Part shown: piece by piece, positions 46,694 to 55,790 of the stretch
Layout: the number at the start of each line of letters is the position of its first letter
Numbering within the stretch: position 1 is the first letter of the stretch
Assembly (NCBI GenBank): GCA_963711675.1
Contig: CAVQFB010000005.1
Span: forward strand, 290,887-354,886
DNA from: CAVQFB01 sp963711675
Lineage (GTDB): Bacteria; Acidobacteriota; Terriglobia; Terriglobales; Acidobacteriaceae
Direction of reading: 5' to 3'
DNA: 64,000 nt
Position numbers and translations under genes: made by a program
Notes under the pieces: generated by a model
Database searches by the model: none
What the model was told of the DNA's origin: nothing
The model's input: the letters and a program-made list of their open reading frames with translations, nothing else

Positions 46694-48741
46694 CCCCGCT
46701 CCTCCGCGTAGAGCCGCGTCATCACGAACGGAGTCTCCTTGACTTCGGCTGTTTTCCTCCCGGTTACAATGCGAATCCACTCGAAGGCCGACTCCAGCAG
46801 GATGAGGCTGACCATCCCAATCAATACGCCGGTGACTACGGCATCGAGCCAGTCGTTGAAAATGAGTTTGGAATTCGCCGAACTCGCCGCGCCCGCCGCC
46901 AATTGCCGCGCATGAACCAGGAAACCGATCCGGGGATTGGGATCGAAAATCTTGTGGTACGAGGCCGTGAAGGTCACTGAAACCAGCCACCCCAGCGGCA
47001 CGAGCGTGACCAATGCGTAAGCGGGTTTGCTCATCTTGACGATGATGGTGGTGGCGACACAGAGGGCAACCGTCGCCAGCAACTGGTTGGCAATTCCAAA
47101 CAACGGCCAAAGAGAGTTGATTCCTCCCAGCGGATCCTTCACGCCCTGCCACAGGAAATACCCCCAGCTGGCTACAACCAGGGCACTTGTTCCCAGAACG
47201 CTGGGGTACCAGCCGGTACGGCCCAGCGGCTTCCAGATGTGGCCGAGGGCGTCCTGCACCATGAAGCGCCCAACGCGCGTGCCCGCGTCGAGAACCGTCA
47301 GGATGAATAGCGCTTCGAACATGATCGCAAAGTGGTACCAGATCGCCATTACGGCCTGGCCCCCAAGACTGTGGGCGAAGATATGTGCCATGCCGGTGGC
47401 GAAGGCGGGAGCGCCACCGGTGCGGTTGAAGAGCGTCTGCTCGCCGACGGCCTGCGCCAGCGAATGCATCTCAGCGGCGGTGACGGGGAATCCCCAGTTG
47501 GTGATTGTCGCTGCTGCGACTTCAGGCGCTTGTCCGACGATGCCGGCCGGACTGTTAATGCCGAAATAAACACCGGGTTGAAGCACGCAGGCGGCGATCG
47601 TGGCCATGATCGCCACCATGGATTCGGCCATCATGGCTCCGTAGCCAATCATGCGCGTCTCGGTTTCCCGACAGATCAGCTTGGGCGTCGTGCCGCTCGA
47701 GATGAGGGCATGAAAGCCGCTGATAGCACCACAGGCGATGGTGATGAACGCGAACGGGAAAACCTTGCCGGCGAAAACGGGGCCGGTGCCATCCACAAAG
47801 CGTGTCAATGCCGGCATGTGAAGGGTGGGGCGAAGCGCAATAATGCCAGCGGCCAGCAGGCCAATCGTGCCGAGTTTCACGAAGGTGCTCAGGTAGTCTC
47901 GCGGCGCGAGCAAAAGCCACACCGGCAGCGCGGAGGCGGCGAATCCGTAGATGATGATCAGCACCGCGAGCGTGGGCGCGCTCAACGTGAAAATGCGCGA
48001 AGCTGCGGGATTCAGCGACGCCCACTGTCCGCCCCAGATGGACAGCATGACCAGCACGAAGCCCATCACCGAAGCTTCCAGAACCTTCCCGGGCCGGATG
48101 CGACGCAGATAGAGGCCCATCAGGAAGGCGATGGGAATAGTCATCGCAATGGTGAACGTTCCCCAGGGAGAGGACTTGAGTGCGTTGACTACGACCAGGG
48201 CTACCACCCCGAGCAAAATCACGATGATGCCGATCACGGCCACGTAAGCGACAAAACCGCCGACGCGGCCGATCTCCTGTTTGGCCATCTTGGTGAGCGA
48301 CTGGCCATCGCGACGAATGGAGAACAGCAGGATCACGAAGTCCTGCACACAGCCGGCGAAAACCGCGCCGGCGAGGATCCACAGAGTTCCAGGCAGGTAT
48401 CCGAACTGCGCGGCCAGTACCGGCCCAACCAGGGGACCGGGACCCGCGATCGCGGCGAAGTGATGGCCGAACACAACCCACTTGTTGGTGGGAACGAAGT
48501 CGCGGCCGTCTTCCAGGCGCTCTGCCGGTGTGGCGCGCAGGCTGTCGAGGGTCAGAACTTTGGCTGCAATGAACTTGCTGTAGAAGCGGTACCCCAGCGC
48601 GTAGGTGCACAGCGCGGCCATGACCAGCCATATGGCGTTGATCGGCTCACCGCGATGGATCGCAATGGTGGCGACGGCAAGCGCGCCCAGCAGTGCCACG
48701 GCAATCCAGAGTAGAGAGAGGAGGAATTTTGGCATCGGCAA
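46690..48741 (-). CDS. cstA: Carbon starvation protein A, peptide/pyruvate transporter
   Basis: A 683-residue membrane protein with about 16 helices. CstA signatures are clear: YRFYSKFIAAKV, PAERLEDGRDFVPTNKW and VVFGHHFAAIAGPGPLVGPV near the N-terminus, and GAISGFHALISSGTTPKL in the middle. CstA-family transporters import peptides or pyruvate under carbon limitation. The small Cys-Cys-ending partner is translationally coupled downstream. No regulator or BtsS/R pair is nearby. Confidence 0.95.
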   Translation of the reverse strand: MPMPKFLLSLLWIAVALLGALAVATIAIHRGEPINAIWLVMAALCTYALGYRFYSKFIAAKVLTLDSLRATPAERLEDGRDFVPTNKWVVFGHHFAAIAGPGPLVGPVLAAQFGYLPGTLWILAGAVFAGCVQDFVILLFSIRRDGQSLTKMAKQEIGRVGGFVAYVAVIGIIVILLGVVALVVVNALKSSPWGTFTIAMTIPIAFLMGLYLRRIRPGKVLEASVMGFVLVMLSIWGGQWASLNPAASRIFTLSAPTLAVLIIIYGFAASALPVWLLLAPRDYLSTFVKLGTIGLLAAGIIALRPTLHMPALTRFVDGTGPVFAGKVFPFAFITIACGAISGFHALISSGTTPKLICRETETRMIGYGAMMAESMVAIMATIAACVLQPGVYFGINSPAGIVGQAPEVAAATITNWGFPVTAAEMHSLAQAVGEQTLFNRTGGAPAFATGMAHIFAHSLGGQAVMAIWYHFAIMFEALFILTVLDAGTRVGRFMVQDALGHIWKPLGRTGWYPSVLGTSALVVASWGYFLWQGVKDPLGGINSLWPLFGIANQLLATVALCVATTIIVKMSKPAYALVTLVPLGWLVSVTFTASYHKIFDPNPRIGFLVHARQLAAGAASSANSKLIFNDWLDAVVTGVLIGMVSLILLESAFEWIRIVTGRKTAEVKETPFVMTRLYAEERG

Positions 48742-48874
48742 CCGTACCGCGGACCTGTGTCGCGGAGCGGACTATGTTAACTGCGCGGCGTCTGCAGGTA
48801 AAGGTAAAGCCGCTCCGGTAGTGGTGGCGTTTGACTTCCACAGGTGTTGCTCGGTGTGTTACGCCCCAGATTTG

Positions 48875-48930
48875 CCCTAGCGCAGAGGGCACGCCAGGAG
48901 GGCACCCCTCAGTTGGGATGGTGCACGCGG
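48875..48930. repeat. Dispersed palindromic repeat, family 2, copy 2
   Basis: The element begins CCCTAGCGCAGAGGGCACGC and continues GGGCACCCCTCAGTTGGGAT, ending GCACGCGG. It lies between cstA and a monooxygenase-like gene. Its first arm is altered compared with the well-formed copies at 49950 and 50449. Confidence 0.65.
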
Positions 48931-49013
48931 CCTAAAGCGGCAGACCTTTTCATTCTGGCTTTGTGACGACCCCACGCGGGACGGGTATCGGAATCAGACC
49001 GGCAGGGCCGGGT

Positions 49014-49433
49014 CTAGCGGAGGAGATGTGTCCGGTTGACATCCAACGGATGATCGATGAGTCGTTCGACCCGCTCGACGAATTGATTGGTCGCCGGCAG
49101 ATCGGCGTGGCGGTCGAACGCGGCCTCATCTACCCAGCGCGCGTGGAGAAAGAAGAGGCGGGCATCGCGCACGGACCGATAGACTTCGATGGAGAGACAA
49201 CCCGGTTCGGGGCGAACGCGCCTGACCGTACTGCGAAGCTCCGATGCGAGAGCTTCTTCCTTCCCTTCCAAGGCGTGAAAACGGGCAAAGATCGTGATCT
49301 CCATTTCGGCGCTCCCGGCTGCGTTCGAGTCAGTTCCCTGCTTTGGGTTGGCGGCGCTCTGCGCGAAGGTAGAAAAGCAAACTGACGCGAGGGTTACCCA
49401 CAGGGACGCATGACGAATCAGGGTAAAAGTCAT
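49014..49433 (-). CDS. Secreted antibiotic-biosynthesis-monooxygenase (ABM)-domain protein
   Basis: A 139-residue protein starting at ATG 49433, with a signal peptide (about 1-27, ASLWVTLASVCFSTFAQS). Residues about 44-135 are an ABM/dimeric-barrel domain (MEITIFARFHALEGKEEALA, PGCLSIEVYRS, FFLHARWVDEAAFDRH), the ferredoxin-like fold of quinol monooxygenases such as YgiN. Export is unusual for the family. No cofactor is needed for the fold; catalytic activity is uncertain. Confidence 0.85.
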   Translation of the reverse strand: MTFTLIRHASLWVTLASVCFSTFAQSAANPKQGTDSNAAGSAEMEITIFARFHALEGKEEALASELRSTVRRVRPEPGCLSIEVYRSVRDARLFFLHARWVDEAAFDRHADLPATNQFVERVERLIDHPLDVNRTHLLR

Positions 49434-49558
49434 AGTTGCCCATTTTACAGAGGCGTACTGGGGTGCTTCCTGATTAGCCAGAAGGCGGCGCGAACCTAGG
49501 GCGCCCGGCAAAGAGCGAATGAGTGGCCCACCCGCCATCGAATCTGTCCGAGTCATGC

Positions 49559-49876
49559 TCAGCTCGTCAGGTTGTAGATCAAGCCAAAAGGATCTTTGAC
49601 ATAGCATCGAGGAAAATCCGGCTCATCCTTGACGATTTCGCAGCCGTTCTTCACCAGGCGCTTTTTCGCGTCGGCCACGTTGTCAACCGTCACCTCCAGG
49701 ACGGGGCCCAAGGCCGGCCCCGGCTCGATGAACAGGTTAACGTGGTCGCCATGGAGGCCGATCATGTTAGGGTTATCGTCGGTGATCTTGAATCCGAGTT
49801 GGTTGACGTAGAAGAGCGCGGCCTGCTTTGGATCTTCGGCTTGAATCAGTATGTCTGTGCCAAAGCGGTTTGCCAT
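49559..49876 (-). CDS. VOC-family (glyoxalase/bleomycin-resistance-like) protein
   Basis: A 105-residue protein. ATG 49876 is preceded by a GAGGGAACGACC stretch. It has one VOC-type double beta-alpha-beta-beta-beta fold: FYVNQLGFKITDDNPN, MIGLHGDHVNLFIE and the closing RCYVKDPFGLIYNL. Metal-binding His and Glu are near the expected strands. Function could be an antibiotic-binding, isomerase or dioxygenase role; no specific substrate can be named. Confidence 0.85.
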   Translation of the reverse strand: MANRFGTDILIQAEDPKQAALFYVNQLGFKITDDNPNMIGLHGDHVNLFIEPGPALGPVLEVTVDNVADAKKRLVKNGCEIVKDEPDFPRCYVKDPFGLIYNLTS

Positions 49877-49949
49877 GGTCGTTCCCTCGCGAGGATTTTT
49901 TGGGTGGACCGACGGAACTCTAACAGATTCTCCTCTGCCACTTGTCCAC

Positions 49950-50020
49950 GCATTTGCCTCCCACCCTAGCGCAAAGAACGCGCTAGGATGGGGCACCCCT
50001 CAGTTGGAATGGCGCAGCAA
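49950..50020. repeat. Dispersed palindromic repeat, family 2, copy 3
   Basis: A well-formed copy in which CCTAGCGC and GCGCTAGG pair around a short AAAGAAC-type loop, followed by GGGGCACCCCTCAGTTGGAA. Nearly identical to the copy 480 bases further on, including the flanking ATTTGCCTCCCAC. Confidence 0.8.
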
Positions 50021-50063
50021 GAGCATGGGGAGGTGGGCTACCCGCCGTTCGTACAGGAGTTGC

Positions 50064-50306
50064 TTATTTCACGTTGAGGAACGCAGACGGAAAATTATTG
50101 AGCCAGCCCGTCATGGCCGCAGTCGCAGTTGAGCCGGAGTCCACACGTACTCGGCTGCCAAAATTATGGGTTGTGCCTTCTGGAAGCTCCGAATGGGTGT
50201 GTTCCGAAGATGCCATCCAGTGCAGGCTGCGTTTGTCTGTTTCTCCCACTACCACGATGCCCAAAATGGAGGCGCCAGCAACAACTGCAATCAGTTTCTT
50301 GTCCAC
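50064..50306 (-). CDS. Small membrane or secreted hypothetical protein
   Basis: An 80-residue protein starting at GTG 50306, with GAGGTAGGAAC just upstream. One N-terminal hydrophobic segment (LIAVVAGASILGIVVVG) could be a signal anchor. The rest is polar with two or three His. It lies between two near-identical repeats. Not recognised. Confidence 0.55.
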   Translation of the reverse strand: MDKKLIAVVAGASILGIVVVGETDKRSLHWMASSEHTHSELPEGTTHNFGSRVRVDSGSTATAAMTGWLNNFPSAFLNVK

Positions 50307-50448
50307 GTTCCTACCTCTTTTGTTCTCACTATCCTACACACGTTTGCCGCGTGGTTACGAGAAAGTTCTTGCTCGGTGCCCAAGGTTCGCGTCCCCGTTT
50401 TGGGCGCTAACCTAGGCGAAGGAGGATTCTCTTCGTATGACTTTCCGC

Positions 50449-50520
50449 GTATTTGCCTCCCACCCTAGCGCAAAGAACGCGCTAGGATGGGGCACCCCAC
50501 AGTTGGAATGGAGCACGCGG
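50449..50520. repeat. Dispersed palindromic repeat, family 2, copy 4
   Basis: Nearly identical to copy 3, differing at a few bases (ACCCCACAGTTGGAATGG). Copies 3 and 4 bracket the small gene at 50064-50306 in the same orientation. Confidence 0.8.
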
Positions 50521-50565
50521 AATAAGGAGTAAGGTGGGCCACATGCCACCGGGCGTCCGGCAACA

Positions 50566-51072
50566 TCAAAAGTGAAATGCGATCCTTCCGAGGAAAAGGA
50601 ACCCTACGAGAAAGCAGGATAGAGCGCCTGCCGTGGGTACGAGAATAAACAACAGTTCGATCGCATTTAGGGGCCCTTCCGCTGTTCCTTGGCCGCCAGT
50701 TTTTCGAAGTTGATCGGTATGCCGGGAGTGGGCTCGTTCGTAGCCACGCAGCAGCGTCAGAATTGTGACGAGAGATAAGCACACGCATGCAATTAGACAC
50801 ACAACAGCCACTTTTGCGGAAAAAGCAACGAGACCATTGGACGTTCGTGCCGCAGCAACAGCAGAGGAAGCCAACAGCGCTACAGCGATGCCGGACGCAG
50901 TGATCAACGTCTTAGCTCCATCTACGTACATGCTTCGGCTATCCTGGCTAATCCAGTTCCATCCTCGTGTTCGTGCTTCGTGCCAATAGTGCCAAGCGAA
51001 TAGGATTGGCAAACCTCCCAAAACCACAGCAAACCCGTAAAACGCATACGTCCACATAGGGGCGCAAAGCAT
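50566..51072 (-). CDS. Membrane protein
   Basis: A 168-residue protein with four hydrophobic segments: FYGFAVVLGGLPILFAW near the N-terminus, TASGIAVALLASSAVAAA and VAVVCLIACVCLSLVTIL in the middle, and LLFILVPTAGALSCFLVGFL at the C-terminus. Basic residues after the third helix suggest a cytoplasmic loop. No family was recognised. Confidence 0.65.
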   Translation of the reverse strand: MLCAPMWTYAFYGFAVVLGGLPILFAWHYWHEARTRGWNWISQDSRSMYVDGAKTLITASGIAVALLASSAVAAARTSNGLVAFSAKVAVVCLIACVCLSLVTILTLLRGYERAHSRHTDQLRKTGGQGTAEGPLNAIELLFILVPTAGALSCFLVGFLFLGRIAFHF

Positions 51073-51104
51073 GGGCCGGATTTTACACCCGACATGGCGA
51101 GTGG

Positions 51105-51326
51105 CTAAATCTGTGAAAAGATTCCGAGCGCAGGGGTCTGGATTCGAGCCACTTTGCTCTTAGCAAGTTGAGTAAGCGCGTCTGTGTACCACCGATCAAC
51201 AATTCCATTTGCCGCTAGTTGTCGCTCCAGTTCAGTCAAGTTTCTCGCAGCAATGTGCCTCTCGGAGTCGTCATCGGTCCAAATATCGAAGTGACCATTC
51301 GGCTGTACCTGGATATTCCACCACAT
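51105..51326 (-). CDS. Small hypothetical protein
   Basis: A 73-residue protein with GGAGGAC about 14 bases upstream of ATG 51326. The N-terminal part (VQPNGHFDIWTDDDSERHIAA) and the following helix look protein-like. It has no signal peptide or membrane segment. Not recognised; it lies immediately downstream of glnA. Confidence 0.5.
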   Translation of the reverse strand: MWWNIQVQPNGHFDIWTDDDSERHIAARNLTELERQLAANGIVDRWYTDALTQLAKSKVARIQTPALGIFSQI

Positions 51327-51367
51327 GAGATGTTACTGTCCTCCTGCTCTATATAACCCGCCCTGCA

Positions 51368-52804
51368 TTAAATGTCGTAGTACAGCGCGAACTCGTACGG
51401 GTGCGGGCGCAACCGGATCGCGTCCACTTCCTTCGTCTCTTATAGTCGATGTAAGTCCTCACTAACTCTTCGGTAAAGACGTCGCCTTTAAGCAAGAAAG
51501 CTGTGGTCGCGCTCCAGGGCGTCGAGTGCGTCTTCAAGCGAGCCAGGCATGGACGGCACGCGTGACAACTCTTCCGGTCCAAGATCGTAGATGTCTTTAT
51601 CCAGCGGCTGGCCGGGATCGATCTTGTTCTCCACACCGTCGAGGCCTGCCATCATCATGGCCGCGAACGCCAGGTAGGGATTGCAGCTCGGGTCGGGAGG
51701 ACGGAACTCCACGCGCTTCGCCTTCGGTGACGCCGAATACATCGGAATGCGACATGCCGCCGACCGGTTGCGCCGCGAGTAGGCCAGGTTCACCGGAGCC
51801 TCGAAGCCGGGTACGAGGCGCTTGTAGGAATTCGTCGTGGGCGCGATCAGTGCCGAGAGCGCCGGGCCGTGCTTGATGAGCCCGCCGATATACCACAGCG
51901 CCAGTTGCGACATGCCGGCGTAGCCGTCACCCGCGAACAGCGGCTTCCCTGCCTTCCACAGCGACTGGTGGGTGTGCATGCCGCTGCCGTTGTCCTGGAA
52001 GAGCGGCTTGGGCATGAAGGTGACCGTCTTGCCGTACTGGTTTGCCACGTTCTTCACGATGTACTTGTAGAGCATCATGTGGTCGGCGGAGCGCACGAGC
52101 GAATCGAACTTGAGGTCGATTTCGGTCTGCCCGCCGGTGGCAACTTCGTGGTGATGGCACTCGACCTCCATGCCGCAGCTCTGCATGGTCAGAGCCATCT
52201 CGCTGCGCAGGTCCTGGTAATGGTCGGTCGGCGGGACGGGAAAGTAGCCTTCCTTGAAGCGCGGGCGATATCCGAGGTTATTTTCCTTGCGGCCGGAATT
52301 CCAGCGGCCTTCTTCCGCGTCGATGAAGTAAAAGCCGTGCTGCTCGCGCTGGTCGAAGCGGACGTTGTCAAAGATGAAGAATTCCGCCTCGGCGCCGAAG
52401 TAGGCGGTGTCGGCGATGCTGGTCGAACTCAGGTAGAGCTCGGCCTTGTGCGCGATATAGCGCGGATCACGGTCGTAGCGCTGCTTGGTCACGGGATCGA
52501 TGACGTCGCAGACCATGACCATGGTCGGCGCCTGGGTGAAGGGATCGAGCAGGTAGGTCGAGGGGTCGGGAATGAGCAGCATGTCGCTCTCGTGGATGGC
52601 GGCCCAGCCGCGAATGGAGGAGCCGTCCATGCCGAAGCCTTCCTCAAACGAGTCTTCGGACAACTGGTCGATGGGATAAGAAACGTGGTGCCAGAGGCCG
52701 GGCAGGTCGGTGAAGCGGAGGTCGAGTATCTTGACTCCGTTTTTCTTGACGAACTCGAGGACGGCTTTCTGGTCGGCTTTGGCGTCCTTCTTGGGTTCAG
52801 ACAT
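51368..52804 (-). CDS. glnA: Type I glutamine synthetase, with two frameshifts near the C-terminus
   Basis: About 478 residues once reading frames are joined, starting at ATG 52804 with AAGGAGAG upstream. It condenses glutamate and ammonia with ATP. Motifs are FGMDGSSIRGW, AEAEFFIFDN, CHHHEVATGGQTEIDLKFD, GSGMHTHQSLW, NSYKRLVPGFEAPV and RVEFRPPDPSCNPYLAFAA. The frame breaks near 51500 (one extra base) after DHSFL and again near 51430 (one missing base), after which the family C-terminus PHPYEFALYYDI ends at TAA 51370-51368. The usual adenylylation Tyr region (NLYDL type) reads IYDLGPEE here. Two nearby compensating indels suggest sequencing error. A LysR gene is divergent across a region with two similar operator-like sites. 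Confidence 0.93.
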
Positions 52805-52984
52805 AGATCTCTCCTTGCGACGGGACACACGCCCGCGCGAAATCGGCGCCCTCCATGTGGGCTTCAGGCCTGCGCGCGGAGTGGCGGTTAATACTGCTCA
52901 TGTATGGGAGGATATATTTGCTGGCTGCGCAGTCTTCCGGCTGCGGCGGGCCAAGTCGAGTCTAGGAGCGGCGGGCATGGGCTA

Positions 52985-53016
52985 GAAATTGATAGTTTTT
53001 ATGGACCGGATAAGAA
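52985..53016. promoter_or_regulatory. Operator-like direct repeat, site A
   Basis: This 32-base sequence begins GAAATTGATAGTTT and ends ATAAGAA. A second copy lies at 53136-53167 in the same orientation; the two match at 25 of 32 positions. It sits 180 bases upstream of the glnA start and 363 upstream of the LysR start. LysR regulators often bind their own divergent promoter region at paired sites, so this is a good candidate operator. Binding is inferred. Confidence 0.55.
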
Positions 53017-53135
53017 GAGATTATGTCGCGCAATGGCCTTGTGCTATATGGATTTGCGCGGTGCAAAATGAGGAAAACCTTTCAGCCGAGGATGCGCAGG
53101 TAGCGTTTGGCGAAGGCGGGAGTTGGTTGCCGCCG

Positions 53136-53167
53136 GAAATTGATGGTTTCTATTAGCAGAATAAGAA
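53136..53167. promoter_or_regulatory. Operator-like direct repeat, site B
   Basis: The second copy of the element (GAAATTGATGGTTT...ATAAGAA), 151 bases from site A. The differing positions cluster in the middle; both ends are preserved. It lies 211 bases before the LysR gene. Confidence 0.55.
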
Positions 53168-53378
53168 TTTATGATGCGGTGTTCGTGGGAAGCTCGGTGT
53201 TCCTGGGGTGCTGGTACCGGTCATGCGTTCTTCGCCGTTGATGCGGGTTTGTTGCCGAAGCTGAGGTACTGCACGCCAGATCCTTCGCTCCGCCTGAAGA
53301 ACGGCTCGCTCAGGATGACGAGGGCCAAAGGGCAATCGGGTAAGCACCAAGCTGCGATGTGACCGCTGCTGCGCGTCT

Positions 53379-54287
53379 ATGGACTTCGACCAGCTCGAAA
53401 CTTTCCTTGAGGTCGCGCGCCTTTCCAGCTTTTCCCGGGCGGCGGAGAAGCGTTTTCGTACCCAGCCAGCCATCTCCTCGCAGATTCGCGCACTCGAAGA
53501 AGAGGTGGGCGCCAAACTTCTCGATCGCTCCGGGGGGAAGGTTTCGATCACCGCCTCGGGCAAGCTGTTTCTCAAGTACGCGGAAGATACGCTGGAGGCA
53601 CGGAAGGCGGTTCTGACGGCGATCGCCGAAACCGAGCGCGTGCCGCGGGGCGAGATCATCGTGGGCGCGAACGAAGGCACGTGCCTGCACATCCTGCCGG
53701 AGGTCTTTGCCGAGTTCAAGAAGCAGTATCCCGACGTGGCGGTCAACATCAAGCGCTCTGACTACGCCAAGATTCTGGAGTCGGTGATCGACAATTCGGT
53801 GGACTTCGGCATTGTCTCGCTGCCGGTGAACGACAGCCGGCTGACGGTGGTGCTGATTCATCGCGATGAACTGGTGATCATTGCTCCGCCAACGCATCCG
53901 CTGGCGAAGATGAAGTCCGCGACGGTGGCGGAAGCGGCCAAGTTTCCCCTGGTCATCCCCAAGGCTGGGCACACCCGGGATGCGTTGGAGAATCTGTTCC
54001 ACGAGCACCGATTGAAGCCGCGCTATGCCATGGAACTGGACTCCAGCGAACTGTTGAAGCGTTTTGTGGCGGCGGATGTGGGCGTGGGGTTCATCGCGCG
54101 ATCGAATGTGCAGGAAGATGTCCAGGCGCGCGTGCTGGCCGCGATTCCCATGTCCGACGCGCAGATTCGCCGCGATCTGGCTCTCGTCTTCCGCAAAGAC
54201 AAGGCGTTGAGCCGCGCCGCGCTGGCCTTCATCGACACCACCGTGAAGCTCAAGACCGCGGAGGCGGTGGTTCCCGCGAAACTCTGA
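53379..54287 (+). CDS. LysR-family transcriptional regulator
   Basis: A 302-residue LysR protein. Residues 1-60 are the winged helix-turn-helix (LETFLEVARLSSFSRAAEK, QPAISSQIRALEEEVGAKLL). The effector-binding domain runs from about 90. It has no Cys pair of the OxyR type. It faces glnA, with the duplicated sites between, and its stop overlaps the start of the POTRA gene. Regulation of glnA, of itself or of the envelope gene is possible; the effector is unknown. Confidence 0.92.
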   Translation: MDFDQLETFLEVARLSSFSRAAEKRFRTQPAISSQIRALEEEVGAKLLDRSGGKVSITASGKLFLKYAEDTLEARKAVLTAIAETERVPRGEIIVGANEGTCLHILPEVFAEFKKQYPDVAVNIKRSDYAKILESVIDNSVDFGIVSLPVNDSRLTVVLIHRDELVIIAPPTHPLAKMKSATVAEAAKFPLVIPKAGHTRDALENLFHEHRLKPRYAMELDSSELLKRFVAADVGVGFIARSNVQEDVQARVLAAIPMSDAQIRRDLALVFRKDKALSRAALAFIDTTVKLKTAEAVVPAKL

Positions 54288-55612
54288 TGCAGAAATTAAA
54301 ACCCATTCTTGCCGCACTCCTTCTGACGGCGGGCACTCTCGCGGGTCAGGCGGCTCCGCAGAAGAAGGCTCCCCGCGCCAGTCCGGCTGCAGCCGGCAAG
54401 CTCACTCGCATCAAGATTAACGGCTCCAGCCGGTATACGCCGGAGCAGATGCTGGCATTCAGCGCTCTGCATATTGGCGATACCGTTGCAAACGAGAACT
54501 TCAAGGAAGTCACGCAGAGGCTGGGGGAGACCGGCCTTTTTACCGACGTTGCCTACAGCTTTACGTCTTCTTCGAGCGGCATCGAAGTGGAATTCCAGCT
54601 CGTGGACAGCAAGAAGCTGGTGCCTGCCGAATTTGAGAATTTCGTATGGTTCTCCGACGACGACCTGCGCGGCAAGCTGCGCGCTTCGGTCCCACTTTTC
54701 CAGGGCGAGTTGCCGCTTGATGGCACGCTGGTGGATACCGTTGGTGACGCCTTGCAGGCCTTTCTCGCATTCGGCGGCGTGGAGAATGCCAAGGTCGAGA
54801 TCATGCGTCACGCTGTGGACGACGACGGCCCGGTCGACTCCATCGTGTATTCGGTTTCGGGGGTAAATGTCCGAATCCGTAACTTTGAATTTCCAGGCGC
54901 CGGCGAGGCTGAGTTGCCGAAGCTCATTGACGCCGCAAAACGTCAGCAGGGAGAGGAGTACCTGCGGTCGAAATTACGGATTCTTGCGCGCATGGATCTG
55001 ATGCCGGTTTACCTGCGGGAAGGTAAGCTGCGCGCGAAGTTTGCCGATTCCCAGGCGAAGGTCATCAAGCAAGACAAGCAGGAGGCGCTGGTGGACGCCG
55101 TCATTCCGGTCGATGAAGGGCGGCAATACAAGCTGGGCGGGCTGGAGTGGTCGGGCAACAAGCTGTTTCCCACAGCCAAGCTTGCGCCGTCGGTCCACCT
55201 GCAGCCGGGGCAGGTAGTAGATGCGATCCAGCTCAAAGCGGACCTTGCCAAAGTGAACCAGATCTATCGCACCAAAGGCTACATCAACGCATCCGTGGAC
55301 CCTCAGGTCGAGCTCGACGATGCCCAGGGAACCGCCAGCTACAAGCTCAACGTCAAAGAAGGCGACCAGTACAAAATGGGGGAACTCGAACTGGCAGGCC
55401 TCGACGACAAGACCAAGGTCAAGGCCCAGGAGGCCTGGACGCTGCGGGAGGGCGAGCCTTACGACGGAAGTTATGCCAAGAACTATCTGAAAACGCTAAG
55501 GGACATTTTTCCGCCCAACCTGGATTGGAAGATGGTGGTCCACGAGTCGGTGAACGAGAACGACAAGACAGTCGATGTCACCCTTCACTTCACTGTTGAT
55601 CCGGCCCGCTGA
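54287..55612 (+). CDS. POTRA-repeat protein without a beta-barrel
   Basis: A 441-residue protein with a signal peptide (about 1-22). It contains several POTRA-like units: ITRIKINGSSRYTPEQM-like start near 40, then a GGLEWSGNKLFPTAKLA unit near 285 and GELELAGLDDKTKVKAQ near 360, as in BamA and TamA, but it stops before any barrel. Most BamA proteins are 750 residues or more, so this may be a partner of a separate barrel protein or an independent periplasmic scaffold. Its ATG overlaps the LysR stop (TGATG), implying translational coupling with a regulator, which is unusual. Confidence 0.75.
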   Translation: MQKLKPILAALLLTAGTLAGQAAPQKKAPRASPAAAGKLTRIKINGSSRYTPEQMLAFSALHIGDTVANENFKEVTQRLGETGLFTDVAYSFTSSSSGIEVEFQLVDSKKLVPAEFENFVWFSDDDLRGKLRASVPLFQGELPLDGTLVDTVGDALQAFLAFGGVENAKVEIMRHAVDDDGPVDSIVYSVSGVNVRIRNFEFPGAGEAELPKLIDAAKRQQGEEYLRSKLRILARMDLMPVYLREGKLRAKFADSQAKVIKQDKQEALVDAVIPVDEGRQYKLGGLEWSGNKLFPTAKLAPSVHLQPGQVVDAIQLKADLAKVNQIYRTKGYINASVDPQVELDDAQGTASYKLNVKEGDQYKMGELELAGLDDKTKVKAQEAWTLREGEPYDGSYAKNYLKTLRDIFPPNLDWKMVVHESVNENDKTVDVTLHFTVDPAR

Positions 55613-55790
55613 GCGGCGGGCAGTGATCCCCGACCCTGGCCGGTTCTAGTCCCTCTCAGCTTCAAGCTTCCGCAATTTGCAACCTTTCCGACGGTCGAGG
55701 AATCTTGTAGTTTGGGTCGGGGATACACCGGTCCGAAGCACTAGAGATTGTCGCGGTTCCTCAATCCACGAATCAGGAGAATGACGACCG

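Noticed and set aside
47332..48714. A 460-residue open frame antisense to cstA
   Set aside because: Composition is rich in His, Gln, Arg and Gly, as expected for a shadow of a membrane protein gene.
52985..53167. OxyR-type ATAG boxes for the LysR sites
   Set aside because: The spacing does not match the four-box OxyR pattern and the regulator lacks the redox cysteine pair.
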